Origin: Trichoplax sp. H2
Lineage: Eukaryota > Placozoa > Uniplacotomia > Trichoplacea
DNA length: 64,000 nt
NCBI GenBank assembly: GCA_003344405.1
Contig: NOWV01000001.1
Coordinates: forward strand, 806,001-870,000
Direction: 5' to 3'
Every line of letters begins with the position of its first letter. Within the stretch, counting starts at the first letter, position 1. Position numbers and translations under genes: made by a program. Positions 51,908 through 64,000 of this stretch are shown in pieces. The notes under the pieces were generated by a model. That model ran no database searches. It had not been told where the DNA came from and was given only the letters and a program-made list of their open reading frames with translations.

Positions 51908-54900
51908 TTAGTTATCCTTTTTTTCTGAAACATCTTCTGAACCTTTACCTTGATCTTCATCTTTATACCTAGGGAAATATCAATAGATAACTTATTATCA
52001 TTATTTCTTGCCATATTGGAAAAAACTTAGCCGACATAGGTATTAGCAGATCATTTAACTTTTATATACATACGCAAATAGTTCCTTCAATTGGCCTTTT
52101 ACTAGTGCCGTTAAAATAGTTGAACCAATACAGGCTGGCACCAAATATAATAATGCAGGCTACAATTTTGTATAAAATTTGTTTGTTAAAATGTACATTA
52201 AGTATAGCTTCAAGTAAAATAAGCATCATCATAAAATTATGCGAGAAGTCGCCACAAACAGTGAAAGTTACCTGTGCTGCTTTAAATAGTAGAAGAACTG
52301 CGACTGTAACAATTAGACCAATAATGTAAGCCACGAGTCCATTATAAAAATAAGCCTTACTGCCCTTATTAGAACTAAATTATTGCAGTAAAAATTAGTA
52401 CCAAAGCTTTAGAGATAGTTTATCTTAAGCTTAATATAGTATCTAACCTCAAGTCGAAACGCAATAGCAATGCAATATAAATTCCTATTTATCAAAGACG
52501 TCATTCGGACAAAGAGTTAGTATGATTTCAATTCAATTTATGGTTTGATAAGTTTAATTGTAATTGAATAACATAATGAAATAGAGACCTCTTTACTGAG
52601 TTTAATTTACATCAATTAAAAGACATGATACTTAAAATTATACTTTACCTGGTATGACAATATCACCTAAACCTAGCATTGCATAATTTGTAGAATTGAT
52701 TCCCTTTTCAATAATATCTACGGGAAAGATTACTATTGCGAACGATTAAAACAAGAGAATATCATTAGAATATCAATGTTGTGTTAAAGATACCATAATG
52801 ATACTGCTTCATGTCAGTGGTTACAAAGGTGCACCTACAAGCGGTATAAGGTATTATTAGCCTTTTTAATCAGTAAGACCTACACTTTATAGGAGCTTCA
52901 AAGGAGGTCGCCACAGTAACCATAACATCAGTACCGAAAACCTATTGATATTAAAATTTAATTCATGTATAAAATATAACATTATCCTGGAAGGTTTAAT
53001 ACATTTAATAAAAATGTTTCTTTAAGTATCTCTTTTATGATGAGACAGATTGTGAATGATTATTAATAGATATCGATATTATAGCTAACCCAAAAGATGT
53101 CATAGAAGAAGAGACCACCAAGTAAAATACAACCCGTTTGAACACTGTAAAAAATATTAACTAGATTATTTACTGTTGTTAATTATCCACTATCTAGAGA
53201 TACTATCTGGCAAGATCAACGTTACCTGTTCAACTGCAAGAGTTCAACCCCAGTCGACGCAAATGCTAGTCCTAAAATGTTGTTAGCGATCCAATGCTAT
53301 TCGATATGAATAAAAATTTTTGAGTTCTTCTTAAAGACAGCAATAAAAATTTCTGTACATAAAGTTGTTTTGATGTACTGTATAATGGACTGCAATTTCT
53401 CGAGATGCTTCGATAACTATTTTATTACAGTATATGAGTAGTATGATATACGGTATCGAGTGTGCACCTAATGCGACTAGTAATGCATACATTTATCATT
53501 AAAACCATCATTTTGAACCCTATTCTATTAGGACTATACATAGCATGTAACATTTATTTCAGTATTTATTATATCTACCTTTTTAATAAAATACCAAACA
53601 TTAAAGGCAGCGGATAAAGCCAAGGCCATCAATGTAATGTAATCGAATTCGATATCGTTTAAGGCTAAATAATTAAAATAACATTCAAGAACAAATTCTA
53701 ATAAGTAACTATTTTAAGCTATTATGTTAACTTGTCAAAAATTGCTATTATTTTAAAGATACTTCAAATTTGCCTAGATGTTATTGTAGCATCTTTGGTA
53801 ATTAAGTAAGCTTTAATAATCGAGATGATCGAAAAACTAACTCTCTTTCTTTTCGTCTTTCTTTTGAATAAACAGAAATTGGTAGCAAGTTTTAGGTAAT
53901 ATACCTATAAAGATTGGTCGGATGACTGGGCTAAAAAAATGCAAAAGTATTTTATTGACAGTTGAACGTGATCAAAATCGAGCTAATACTGACTGCTAAT
54001 TTCTGAAATTATTTATGACACTATTTACTACATAAAAGCCTTCGCGGTAACTTTGAGTCACCAATACTTACTCCAAAATGGACGTTAAACAACCGGTACC
54101 AAGAAAGAAGAAGTAGCCAGCTAAGAGTAAGTTAAGATACTCTTTGGATAAGAGCTGCAAAAAAATAAAATACATATTTTATTTTTATACGCGTTCTGTA
54201 TATTATGAAAGATAAAGCGATTGAATTTTGTAAGTCACAAAGGCGTAACTTTCTAGAGAGCGATTAATCCACTGAAAGTGCAATCGTCAGTTAATAAATC
54301 AAATTTTTTTATCGTTACAGCAACATTTATTTATTATTACCTTTATGACTATGTATAGACTAAATAGCGCGCCACTGGCGACTAATGGAAACATGAGGGC
54401 GTCTTTAGAATTCATAGTCTCCACCTTTCAAAAAGATTGATTGCAAATAGAAGTACGTAACTTGTTATAACGATAAGACACGCACATATAATATTATTAA
54501 TAATTAAACGTGATAGGAGGATTTCAATTTTTAAATAAATATAACATTACAACTTTATGTTGTGAGTAAAGAATAAGTTAGCTTATTATTGCAAGATACG
54601 GTAGAATAAGTGGTGCAGTTTCAAGTCGTTACATTCGAGATAATCAGTTTTGTTGGAATCAAGGCATGATATGCGCGTATAATACAGTATATTATACGTC
54701 TACAGTAGTACTGTATGATGCGTTTATTATTTTCAAGCAGACTTGTAGTGTAAATAAACCTAAAAAGCTTACAAGTACAGTATAGTATACCGGATGGTGA
54801 CTATAATTATAAGAGTCGGCTTAGGTTTGATGTATTATCACTGTTCTATAGTACACACATAAATATTGGTGAAGTAATAAAATTAGTATACACACATTGT

Positions 54901-56523
54901 TTGATGAATGACGCAAAATCTTTCCATCAAAGCTAAGAAAATGTTGTCCCCGTACGCCTGTACACAAACGTAGTTACATGCATACTTTTAGCTTATTTGT
55001 ACGATAGTCATTGCTTGTTGTCAATTATGAGTGAAGATCGTGCTTAGAATCATATTGATGTACGGTATTAATTATTTCAATCGATATAGCAGCAGCTACG
55101 GGCACGTACGTCTAAATTTGAAATACGTCATTGTGTACTGGGGGAGATTACGTTTTAGACCAAAGTTATGTAGACTATCATCGATCAAGGATAATATAGT
55201 ATACAAGAAAAACTATTTAAATTGTCCAACGCACCCAATTCAAAGTCTGGTAATTTGATCTAAGAGCTTTTTACTGTGCGAAAGTAACTTGAATTAATCT
55301 CGATTATGGGACACCTTTGAATTGCATCACTACGAGTATTCATAGTACAATAAGCGGAAATTCATGTCTGTATAATACGGATACAGTTGTTACAGGCATA
55401 GCTGAGGATTAACGGTGATTTTGGCCACTGTTCCAAAATCTTTAGTGATTTATATACAGTCAGCGATAAAGCGATATGGAATAAAAATGTAGTTAGAGAG
55501 CTTGCTAATTGCAAGCGAAGACAAATGTTACGTTAGCATCGTAAATGAGAATCTTCAGTAAATTTGTGTATTGGAGAGTACGTGAATGCAAAAGTTGAAG
55601 GGTTCTAGTATTATACTGTAACATTTTACTCATTTTGACATTAACTTAGAATCAGTTTGCAAATTTTATTGATTAACAATTGGTGGTTTGCTGAAAATTG
55701 TTCAAGGGTAAACGTTAAATTATGCAAACTCATTTCTACTTTCATTTTAATATCGTTGCGTAATAATGCTTTCCCGATTAAACATGGTTTGCTTTCGCTA
55801 TGTAGACTACGTCTATTTATAGCTTTACGGCGTCATCGTAGGAAAAATTCAGACTGTATCAACCCTATACAAAGAATAAACTAATAGACATAAAGTGGAT
55901 ATCATGATGGTACAATATTTTTAACAATACTAGGAATGGAAGGATTAGTAAATTGAGATAGACAAGTTATGGCCGTATAGTCCATTTTATTTTCAAGATT
56001 GACGAGAACTACAAGCGATATCCAGTTCTACCCTCACGTCCATCCACCAAGTATATTACAGTACTCATTCATTGCTATAGGATGATACAGTAGTATTACA
56101 TTTATAGACTATAATGTAGTGTAGTGTTCATTTCATTGAATGAAGCCCTTTCAATGCAAGACGACTTCATTACCCTAGCCAAAGCGTTAATGACTATTCG
56201 CCGCTATGACTTGGTGTAATTATTTTTCGATCAATCATTTCAACTCTTAATCAACATGTAAAATGGATACGCTTTGAAAAGATTGGTTTATTGGTGATTG
56301 CATTTTAAAGCGTATAAATGCAATGACAGCTTACCTTGGATTTTTGCGTACGATAAAAAGACCGAAAAGAGCCATAACAAATAGGCAAGATAGACATGAT
56401 AATTAAGCCACTATAAGCTACGGCTAAGCCAGTAGGGGTTCCTTTAAGTGATCTTGTAGTCTTATTACTTTGCTCGGTTGCATTTTCAATGATAGCAGAA
56501 ACAGTACTGTTGATTTCCTCCAT
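51908..56523 (-). CDS. HM13: Signal peptide peptidase (intramembrane aspartyl protease)
   Basis: ER multi-pass aspartyl protease that cuts remnant signal peptides within the membrane. Thirteen exons with agreeing phases: 56335-56523, 54341-54424, 54072-54154, 53842-53930, 53579-53664, 53226-53296, 53090-53144, 52884-52941, 52649-52732, 52448-52484, 52272-52359, 52074-52159, 51908-51968; 356 residues (human about 377). The start is the ATG at 56523, giving an N-terminus with NST and NKT glycosylation sequons and GLAVAYSGLIIMSILPICYG as first helix; the in-frame ATG at 54415 is internal. Catalytic motifs are LFFYDIFWVFGT (YD) and MLGLGDIVIPG (GxGD), then FKAAQPALLYLVPACIG containing the PAL motif. 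The C-terminus is acidic and ends KKDN, a dilysine ER-retrieval signal. Intron 1 is 1.9 kb. It is divergent from ARFRP1, with about 1.15 kb between the start codons. Confidence 0.97.
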
Positions 56524-56873
56524 ATTTACGCTTCAAAGTTAATTTTTTTCGAGCAATCGAGAATAACTGCGTTGTCAAGATCGAACCAGAATTGCTCAAG
56601 TGAGGCAATAGTAACGACAACTCGATGGACGTCAGCTATTGTACTGATAGCATTAGAACCAGACTTGATGTCCACTTCTGCGTGTAGGTACAGAAGTACA
56701 GTACTGTACAATACAGTACAGTACTGTAGAGTAGTACTGTATGATCAGTATGTACTGTACAGTACAGTACAGTACAGTACCAGAATGTACAGTATTATGT
56801 GCAGTGTACAGTAGTAAGTACTGTACGCTACGGTAGTACTGTACAGTATGTTGCTACGATACCAGGTACTGTA

Positions 56874-56937
56874 GCATGCCTGTACACTGTACAGTGTACT
56901 GTACAGTACAGTACTGTACAGGCATGCTCAGTAGGGT
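56874..56937. repeat. Inverted repeat, 13-base arms
   Basis: GCATGCCTGTACA at 56874-56886 is exactly complementary in reverse to TGTACAGGCATGC at 56925-56937. The 38-base interior is itself made of TGTACAGTAC palindromes, so the whole 64 bases can fold back almost completely. Confidence 0.95.
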
Positions 56938-57197
56938 GCAAATTCTACAGTATACAGTACAGTACAGTACTATCATTTCAATCTCCGGGAGATACAGTAC
57001 TGTACTGTACTGTACTGTACTGTACTGTACCCGTTGACCATTGAATGTGCTAGGCACTGTACAGAAGTACTGTACATACTGTACTGCGGTATGATCTGTG
57101 TATAGTACAACTAGTACTAATGTACAGTACAGTACTGTACAGTATACAGTAGTACAGTACAGCAGTACTGTATGTTGCTACGATACCAGATACTGTA

Positions 57198-57227
57198 GCA
57201 TGCCTGTACAAAACTGTACAGGCATGC
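57198..57227. repeat. Inverted repeat, 13-base arms with 4-base loop
   Basis: The same arms as at 56874 (57198-57210 and 57215-57227) but with only AAAC between them. Both copies lie in the same place in the framework unit. In the third unit (57372) the right arm is absent and the left is changed after GCATGCC. Confidence 0.95.
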
Positions 57228-57675
57228 TCAGTAGGTGCAAATTCTACAGTGTACAGTAGATATTAAACCATTGACTGTGCTAGGTACAGAAGTACTGTAC
57301 TGTACTGTACTGTACTGTACAGTATGATCTGTACAATACAGTAGTACAGTACAGTACTGTACTGTACTGTATGTTGCTACGACACCAGGTACCGTAGCAT
57401 GCCATTACACTGTACTGTACTGTACTGTACACTGTACAGTGCTCATTGACCATTGACTGCGCTACTGATTCATGTTACGGGACTACAGACTGTACTGTTA
57501 TACTGTACACTGTACAGTATACTGTAGACTAAAGTATCAACTAGCCCATGATGCCGTGCGAGCGTGCATATCCCACTACGTCACCGTTGTGCTTGTGTTG
57601 CTGAAGTAGACTCGTTTAATACATTCGCTAATCCGTAGGATGGAAGCTATCCCAAAATAACCTCCAGAAGTAATC

Positions 57676-59900
57676 ATGTATACCTTACTCTATGGATTAT
57701 GGAAGTATATGTTTCAGAAAGATGAATACTACGTTCTTATTCTTGGATTAGATAATGCTGGTAAAACGGTAAGGATACGATGATGACAAGATCCATTTCT
57801 TGGCGACACAATTTTACTATTTCTTTTTTATCCATGGTTTATATTGAATCGCTCTCAGTGCTGCTGAATCATTCGGACTGCTTCTACTAGTAGTACGACT
57901 AAAAATTGAAAGATTCAAAGTCTCTTGATTACTCTATCATCATTCAATTTTTATAATAAAAGCCTTGATGATTTAATTCCAACCATTCAGTGTTCAACTT
58001 AACCTGATAAACATGATAGTATGCGCTAAATTGCGCTCAAACCATAGAATGAGAGTAATGTTCACTTTGCCGGTACATGACGATAAGCTAGCTAATGGAC
58101 GATGGATAAGTATTGGATTAATGAAACTTTTAGACGAGTTAACATAGACACCTTGACAACATGGTATCGTCTTAATAGACAATCTTTACGCTTTTCTCGC
58201 ATTTTCTTCGGTGTATCGTATGTAAATCCAATTCCCGTATTAGATTAAACAAATAATAGTATACATTTCATCCATTTTCTCTTCTATCAATACAAACTCA
58301 TGTATCGTATCGTCGATTCCACAACATCTGTAAAGAAGCCTCTACTTCCTATACTAAATCAGTAAATCCCCCAATGTCCATGTGTATAACTAACCTATTT
58401 CGTTTACAAATAAAGTAGAATTAGTATCTTACTCGTACAAAATAGCACATCCTATGGAACATTGGATCCTTTTTGCCGTTATATGAAGAAAACATAGGGG
58501 AAATAAACAGCATGATAATATGGATAGAGGAGTTAGTGACTTGGAGATTATAACGCAATATGGAAAATCCGCAGTACTGTACAATACTCAGCCATGATAG
58601 GACTATGCTTATAATCCTTGATGGATGGTAATCTATCCTAGAGTTTAAAGGACGCCTTATTAATTAAAAGTACTAAAATTTGTCTGATTAATTTTGAAAT
58701 TCCATTACTTATAGACATTTCTAGAAAGGACGAAAAGTAAATTTTCTCGAAATTATCAATCTTTATCCGCGGATAAGATTTCACCGACCGTTGGACTAAA
58801 TAGTAAGAAGTAGAACGTAAACCTTCTACAACCTCAAGTTCTATCATTATTACGATAATGATGATAATTGCCAAACTAGAAATTAAACTCCATAACTCAT
58901 AATGTCACACAATTGAAGTACTGCAATCGATGCCACAGTTTAAATAAAAATTTTTCTTTCTACAGTCGGAAGAATAGATTTAGGATCAATTAGATTACGC
59001 TTTTGGGATCTTGGTGGCCAGAAGGACCTTTTAACTTTATGGGACAAGGTAAAACATTATACCTTTCTACGTCTGTTTTTCTCAAAAGAGAATATTGCAT
59101 TTCTAACAAACCTTATGAGCACTAGAATCTTATGAGATTTGACGGTGTATCTGCTTCTTATCTTCAAATTTTTGCATACATATGCATTATTGGATACTAG
59201 TATTACTCGGAAGCCCATGCAGTCATATTTATGATTGATTCAACGGATAAAGAACGTTTGTCTATGTCTAAAGAAGCATTCGGTGAGAAGTTAATAAATG
59301 CATCATATCGGTACACTAAGATGCGGCTAATAATATAATATATTCTCAAATGGACGTATTTTCTAACCAGCAATTGACCTTCTATTTCCATTCGTAGATG
59401 AAATGATGGTACACCCAGCATTAGATCGTGTACCTCTACTTGTTTTAGCTAATAAGCAGGATTTAGAGGTATTATCGATATCTTAGCTTTGTAAAGTGTA
59501 CCATTAAAAATGATATGGTTGTATGATAACAGTTATGATACATGGTACTTGACAAAACACATCATTTTGTTCTATATCTTTCTTCATTATTTTTAGTCCG
59601 CTATGGCGTTGGATGAAATAAAAACCATTTTTAATGAGAGTTTACAAAATCTTGGCAAGAGAGATTTTAAGATTCAGCCAATTTCCGCTCTAAAAAGGTA
59701 ATTCTCGTTTAGAATTGGATATTAAATTTGATTGCTTAGACGTGACATATTTTCTTTTTTAAATCCGAGTATACTTTACTATTTCTTAATGGAAATTTTT
59801 ATACTTTAGTCAAGGCATTCATGAGAGTATCGACTGGCTAGTTTACTGTGCAAAGAAAAATAGTGACAGGCCACCTAGCACTCGTGAAATTACATCATAA
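57676..59900 (+). CDS. ARFRP1: ADP-ribosylation factor-related protein 1
   Basis: Arf-like small GTPase of the trans-Golgi network that recruits ARL1 and golgins. Seven exons with agreeing phases: 57676-57768, 58715-58802, 58966-59048, 59201-59282, 59398-59468, 59597-59697, 59810-59900; 202 residues (human 201). N-terminus MYTLLYGLWKYMFQKDEYYV has no glycine 2, matching the non-myristoylated ARFRP1/Arl3p type. Nucleotide motifs: P-loop GLDNAGKT split by intron 1 right after the Thr, switch I KISPTVGLN, switch II WDLGGQ, LANKQDLE for guanine specificity, and ISALKSQG. The C-terminus RPPSTREITS parallels RPPRQRDIT of human. The glutamine of GGQ is present, so GTP hydrolysis should be normal. 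Intron 1 (946 bases) is the longest. Divergent partner is HM13. Confidence 0.97.
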
Positions 59901-62718
59901 AATTGCTATGGTATCGTATCTGGCTACTAGACAAATTTATCAATTTTCTTTCTACAATTTTAACTTATGTAACTTCAACAGTAAGAAATCAATATCTAGA
60001 TGTAATTCAGAATTACCAAATTTATACGACGATAAGTTATCTAGCACTCATCACAACTAGCGGAGTGATCAATTAAAGTAAAATTAATGCATAAAGAGTC
60101 TAGACCAAGATGCTCCAGCCCAAGTTGTGCTTACGGGCAGACTTATTCCTGATTGATTTGTTGAATAATAAGAAAATATACAGCAGAATGAAAGAAATAT
60201 ATATATTCTAGGTGAATCTCTTAAGTACCCGTTGCTACATTAGACTTGCAGTTTTATTGCCATCAAGATAACAATAACAATTTGCATATTATCTACTTCT
60301 CCCATGTACAATATCTAGTAGTGCTATATTTAGGTATTTATCTACCGTAAAAAACAAATTCTTCAACACCAAATAAATACTGTATCATATTGTGCTTTAC
60401 TATAGTTAGATTGAATTTAAGATTTAAATTATGTTCATAAATATAGCTCATATACAAGCAGCACATTTAAAAGATTAAAAGAAATGTATAATTCATTCTT
60501 AATACTTTTGCTATTGACCATTCTGGATTATTTAATTACTGCATACCGATGTACAGATTTGTTATCCCTAACATCACATCCTGCGATCGATGATGCAAAC
60601 TTGTATTTGCTTGATAGTATATATTACTAATCAACGTTTTTATCTATCTTGTCGACGTTTAAAGCAATATGTCGATGTGATCATGTGGTTTTAAAGCGCT
60701 AATTAAGATGATAATCAAACCATCAAATTAATAAAAATGTCCAAATGCCTGATATAACCTGTCAAGTCAAAATAGGCTTTAAATCTCTTTAAATACTTGC
60801 TTAAATTTTAGCTAAAGAGATAGGAATATCTTTCACTTACCGTAGCTTTTTCACGCTTTGATTACTAGTTCGATAATATAATTAATTAGTACTACAACTC
60901 ACCTAGCATACTGTGTGATATGCAAAAGATATATTGTATCTGACTGTTAATTGCAGTCTACAGAAAAAAATTAAACTAGTTCAAGTCGTGAAAATTTTAC
61001 AAGGTTACGGTAGAAAGCTTACATGGAATGAAAGTATAGCCTGCGTGTTTCTTATACTGTATTATTGGTTTATTTACTTAGTGTAACTTTACGTATAGGC
61101 ACATCTAAAATATTAGCATACGTGTATTGCATGTATTTACGAGATTTCACTTTTTCATGCTTTTAAATATTTCTGAATTGAAGTCATTTAGCATGTAGCA
61201 AATTGTTGCTTTACGGATACAATGTGCACGTATACTGTACGAAAGTATAATTAGTGTCAGAATATAGTTAGTATATCATATTATGTGCTGTATCAAATTC
61301 TTTATTATACAGTAGAAACTCATTAGAAAGAGCATATTATATACTGTAAGTAGCCTATATTCATTTAGGTAATACCCGTACACTAACTAATTAGTCTCAT
61401 TAGATGCAGATCTGTGTCTTTATCCTCGCTTTTAATCGTAAGTAACAATCTCTCGATAGTAATTACATTTTTCATTTCGAGTACTACTCGTATGTGTGCG
61501 TAACCAAACGATATTAATGTTTTTAGATTAATATCATACCGGCACAAGTACATCTGTTCCTGTTTACATTCGGTATCCCGGGACACTGAACTAAGTATAT
61601 CATAACATTTCTTGTCATCTTTAGGATAAATAGTGCATATAGTTTTTTCTCGTAAATATCACGGGTACATTAATTACCACTGTAAATACGGTACATTATA
61701 TGCCAATAATCATGGTCTCCTGCTATTACGTTATTTCTCACACGAACGAGTACTTTATGCAAACCAATATAATTTTCATAATATTTATGACAAATTCTAT
61801 TACTTCATAATGCATTAATTAGATTTCACAATTAAACAAAACTATAGCGAATGATTTTTACTGTTACGTAATACATCAACAAATCTACAATAATTGTTCA
61901 TAAATTGAGATAACAATTTATCGATACTTCCTTAATGTTTATAGTAATTTAGCGTAAACTGACAACATTATAATACGGCGTCCGCCTGCAAGGTAACAGC
62001 TATGATACTAGTACCATTTAAATTATCTGTACTTATTGTCAGATGTAGATGAGAATAGAGCCTAGTTTAACTTGCAATAGATGCCTTTTAGTATAAAATA
62101 GTACTTGCATTAAAGTAGGTCTTTCTATGAACACTGTGATACTCTAAATGTAGGAGATTAAAAGACCTCTAAAGACAATAATAAAATGCACTCTAGCCTT
62201 CATTGTTAAATCAATCAACTAGGTCGATCAACTAGGATGTAATAGTTTCTATAGTAACCATCATTTGCATACTATCAATAAGAATGACGATAATATAATA
62301 TCGTCTATGAAGCAGTTCCAGCTAATTGCACTCTTCTACGGATTGTTTATACAGATTGGTCAGCATTCGATCCAATTCGGCAATAGTAACCCCTTGTATA
62401 GGAGTATAGGATGATATTGGAGTAATGTTTAGATTTGAGAATTACAGTTAATCATAAATAACGGTAGCTTTAGCATATTCTACGATCGTTCTTAATTAAG
62501 TCATATATAAAAATGAAGAAATGGTACTAAGAAAGCATTGAAAGTTTTCCACTTCATCATTCTTAATAATCATGATAAGTAAGCTACGATGAATCTAGTA
62601 TATTTAATACTTAAAAGTTAGATCTCGATGATTTCCTATTTACTACAATAGTAAATCCTTTACTAAAAGTTAATATTGTCATGCGTTTTTTGATGCACGA
62701 TTATACGAAGGTGAGAAA
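59901..62718. other. Intergenic region, no gene recognised
   Basis: About 2.8 kb of AT-rich sequence including the 3' end of ARFRP1 and the 5' side of the last gene. Open frames up to 67 codons (61383-61586 minus, 61633-61818 plus) show no domain. No repeat family stands out. Confidence 0.55.
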
Positions 62719-64000
62719 ATGGATGTCAATGAAGATAATTTGGTGAGTAAAATGCTATCCAGAACTGAGAGTCGGAATTTTTATGCCAATATGTACATTT
62801 CAGTTTACACTGCAATTATCATTACTGTTATGTGATCTATTATTGCACATTTAGTTATAAATAAGTTGAAAAGTAGATGAAAATTAACACCAATATCAAA
62901 ATCTTAAGTAATCTTACAGTTTATACCATTTTATTTACAACGAATTTCAACGTTTTTTTTTGTCTAGTAGCTTAACTGCTATTCTCAGATTGTCGATAAG
63001 TCCAGCTAGTATCCATTCTTTATTACTAACTAATCCCTGTTTTTGGATTGTCTACTATGTAGTTAAGATAAATTGAAAAGTTTGATAAAATTTAGCAGCA
63101 ATTCTGTATACTATAATAGTCGTAGTATTCCATTCATAGCAAATTTCACTCTTAGTAATCTAATTTTGACCTACATGTTGTCGATTATCATGACTAATAT
63201 GCCATCAGCTATTTCGATATAATCGTTACTATTGGCTTGATTATCGTATAGTCTAGATTTCTGAAAACATCGATGTTATGATCTCGAGCAATCCTATATC
63301 ATACATAAATTTTGGTTATACTTTCCGTTCTTTCGGTCGTGCAGCCCAATTTTAACTCTTAAATTGCAGATAGATACGTCTGGTATATAATCAGTTATCA
63401 CCTCCTAGTGTAAGATATGTCTGGAAATTTACACTCAATTAAAGAGTTTATTTTTTATCACTGTCGTACAATATTGCTAAACTATTCCACCCTTTTAAAC
63501 TGAAAACTTTCAAGTAAAATTAATATAGTAAATGCAGACAACTTCATCCTCACGTTTTAGATAGGAATAGTTTATTTAGCTGTAGAATTATAGTATTACT
63601 TTAACTATAAAGACTGAAATTTTATATTAAATACTAGATAATAAATCATTCATTCATAAATTGAACATTTTATATAGGAGACTAAGTTAATGTACGACCA
63701 ACTGCTGGTAGAATTTCTGAATGAATATTTGGCTTCACCGGTAATAATAGATAAAATCAAACGATGACTTTTCTATATTCTTAATTCCTCTTCATAAGAG
63801 AATTTTTGATAGAATTTTTACCACTTTATACGTTGCATTAGACTTTTGGAGAGCGTATAACTTACAACTACAATACGGGCAACTTTGAAGGTCTACGAGA
63901 TGAATTAATTGATCAGAAACAATTCATTAGCAGTAAACGAACAATTTTTATACCACCAGGATCACCCGATCCAAACTCATGTACTTCCATTCATGTTTAC
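62719..64000 (+). CDS. RGS22-like protein, 5' exons only (cut by right edge)
   Basis: Three exons with GT-AG boundaries and phase 0 throughout: 62719-62742 (MDVNEDNL), 63678-63740 and 63842 to the edge. Joined they give 82 residues: a short acidic start, then LLVEFLNEYLASPTFGERIT, YNYNTGNFEGL and a loop ending PPGSPDPNSCTSIHVY. The pattern of an acidic leader, a FL.(D/E)(Y/F).NE(F/Y)L..PTF helix and an aromatic-Asn-...-G-x-F-E turn is what I remember of the N-terminus of regulator of G-protein signalling 22, a testis and cilium-associated multi-RGS protein. The RGS domains themselves would lie beyond the window, so the name is tentative. The 935-base first intron has no other coding signal. 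Confidence 0.5.

Larger units (their letters stand above)
56694..57535. repeat. TACTGTAC palindrome cluster 2
   Basis: The same GTAC-step palindromes as in cluster 1, for example the six-fold TACTG run at about 56995-57029. A longer framework unit appears three times: TGTTGCTACGA.ACCAG at 56849, 57173 and 57372, each followed by GTAGCATGCC. Later words CAGTAGG.TGCAAATTCTACAGT, GACCATTGA.TG.GCTA and GTACAGAAGTACTGTAC also recur in order. Offsets of 324 and 199 bases show that the palindromic spacers expand and contract while the framework is conserved. Confidence 0.88.
56524..57675. promoter_or_regulatory. Shared 5' region of HM13 and ARFRP1
   Basis: The start codons of the two divergent genes are 1,152 bases apart. 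About 840 of these bases are taken by palindrome cluster 2, which leaves about 170 bases on the HM13 side and 140 on the ARFRP1 side for ordinary promoter elements. I cannot point to a TATA box or initiator. A bidirectional promoter is inference from geometry only. Confidence 0.4.

Noticed and set aside
54341-54415. ATG at 54415 as the HM13 start
   Set aside because: The frame is open upstream to an acceptor at 54425, and exon 56335-56523 joins in phase 0 and supplies the family N-terminus with its first helix.
56470-57057. Open frames of 67-114 codons over palindrome cluster 2
   Set aside because: Same artefact; the left one also runs antisense through the first exon of HM13.
56694-57535. 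CRISPR-like array
   Set aside because: Repeats and spacers are not regular, words are self-complementary and the host is a eukaryote.
59848-60060. 70-codon plus-strand frame near the end of ARFRP1
   Set aside because: Another frame of the last ARFRP1 exon plus its 3' UTR.
1-64000. tRNA, rRNA or snoRNA genes
   Set aside because: I scanned by eye for tRNA B-box-like words and for box C/D pairs in the RPS7 introns and found no convincing candidate; a covariance-model search was not possible.

Overview
The window is nuclear DNA of an early-branching animal. It is AT-rich, its genes are split by many short GT-AG introns, and it carries animal-specific families. I infer a placozoan (Trichoplax-like) from gene content and intron style; this was not checked against any database. 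The ORFs visible without splicing are mostly single exons, so I built the gene models by joining exons whose reading phase and splice sites agree.

Layout from left to right. 1-899 (-): 5' part of a seven-helix PRRT3/PRRT4-like membrane protein, running off the left edge. 6654-8775 (-): ribosomal protein eS7 (RPS7), 8 exons, complete. 9085-10570: a dense cluster of TACTGTAC-type palindromes. 11130-12578: a segment present twice on either side of a 20-N assembly gap, carrying the last exon of the next gene twice. 12320-20456 (-): adhesion GPCR 'A' with C-type lectin domain, mucin-like stalk, GAIN/GPS and 7TM. 25463-28029 (-): POFUT1, complete. 28030-32400: gene-poor DNA with several tandem repeat families. 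32401-45019 (-): adhesion GPCR 'B', a paralogue of A with the same architecture and nearly the same intron phases. 45020-51907: no gene seen. 51908-56523 (-): signal peptide peptidase (HM13), 13 exons, complete. 56694-57535: a second TACTGTAC cluster with nested inverted repeats, lying in the space between HM13 and the divergent 57676-59900 (+) ARFRP1, 7 exons, complete. 62719-64000 (+): 5' exons of a gene that resembles RGS22, cut by the right edge.

How the genes relate. RPS7, HM13 (ER intramembrane protease) and ARFRP1 (trans-Golgi small GTPase) are housekeeping genes with no obvious shared pathway, although each palindrome cluster lies just upstream of housekeeping start codons. The receptors A and B are the accessory part. 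They are same-strand duplicates separated by about 12 kb that holds POFUT1, an O-fucosyltransferase of the secretory route. Their N-terminal lectin and Ser/Thr-rich stalk are built almost entirely from symmetric phase 1-1 exons, which makes them suitable for exon gain, loss and alternative splicing, while the GAIN and 7TM exons keep fixed phases.
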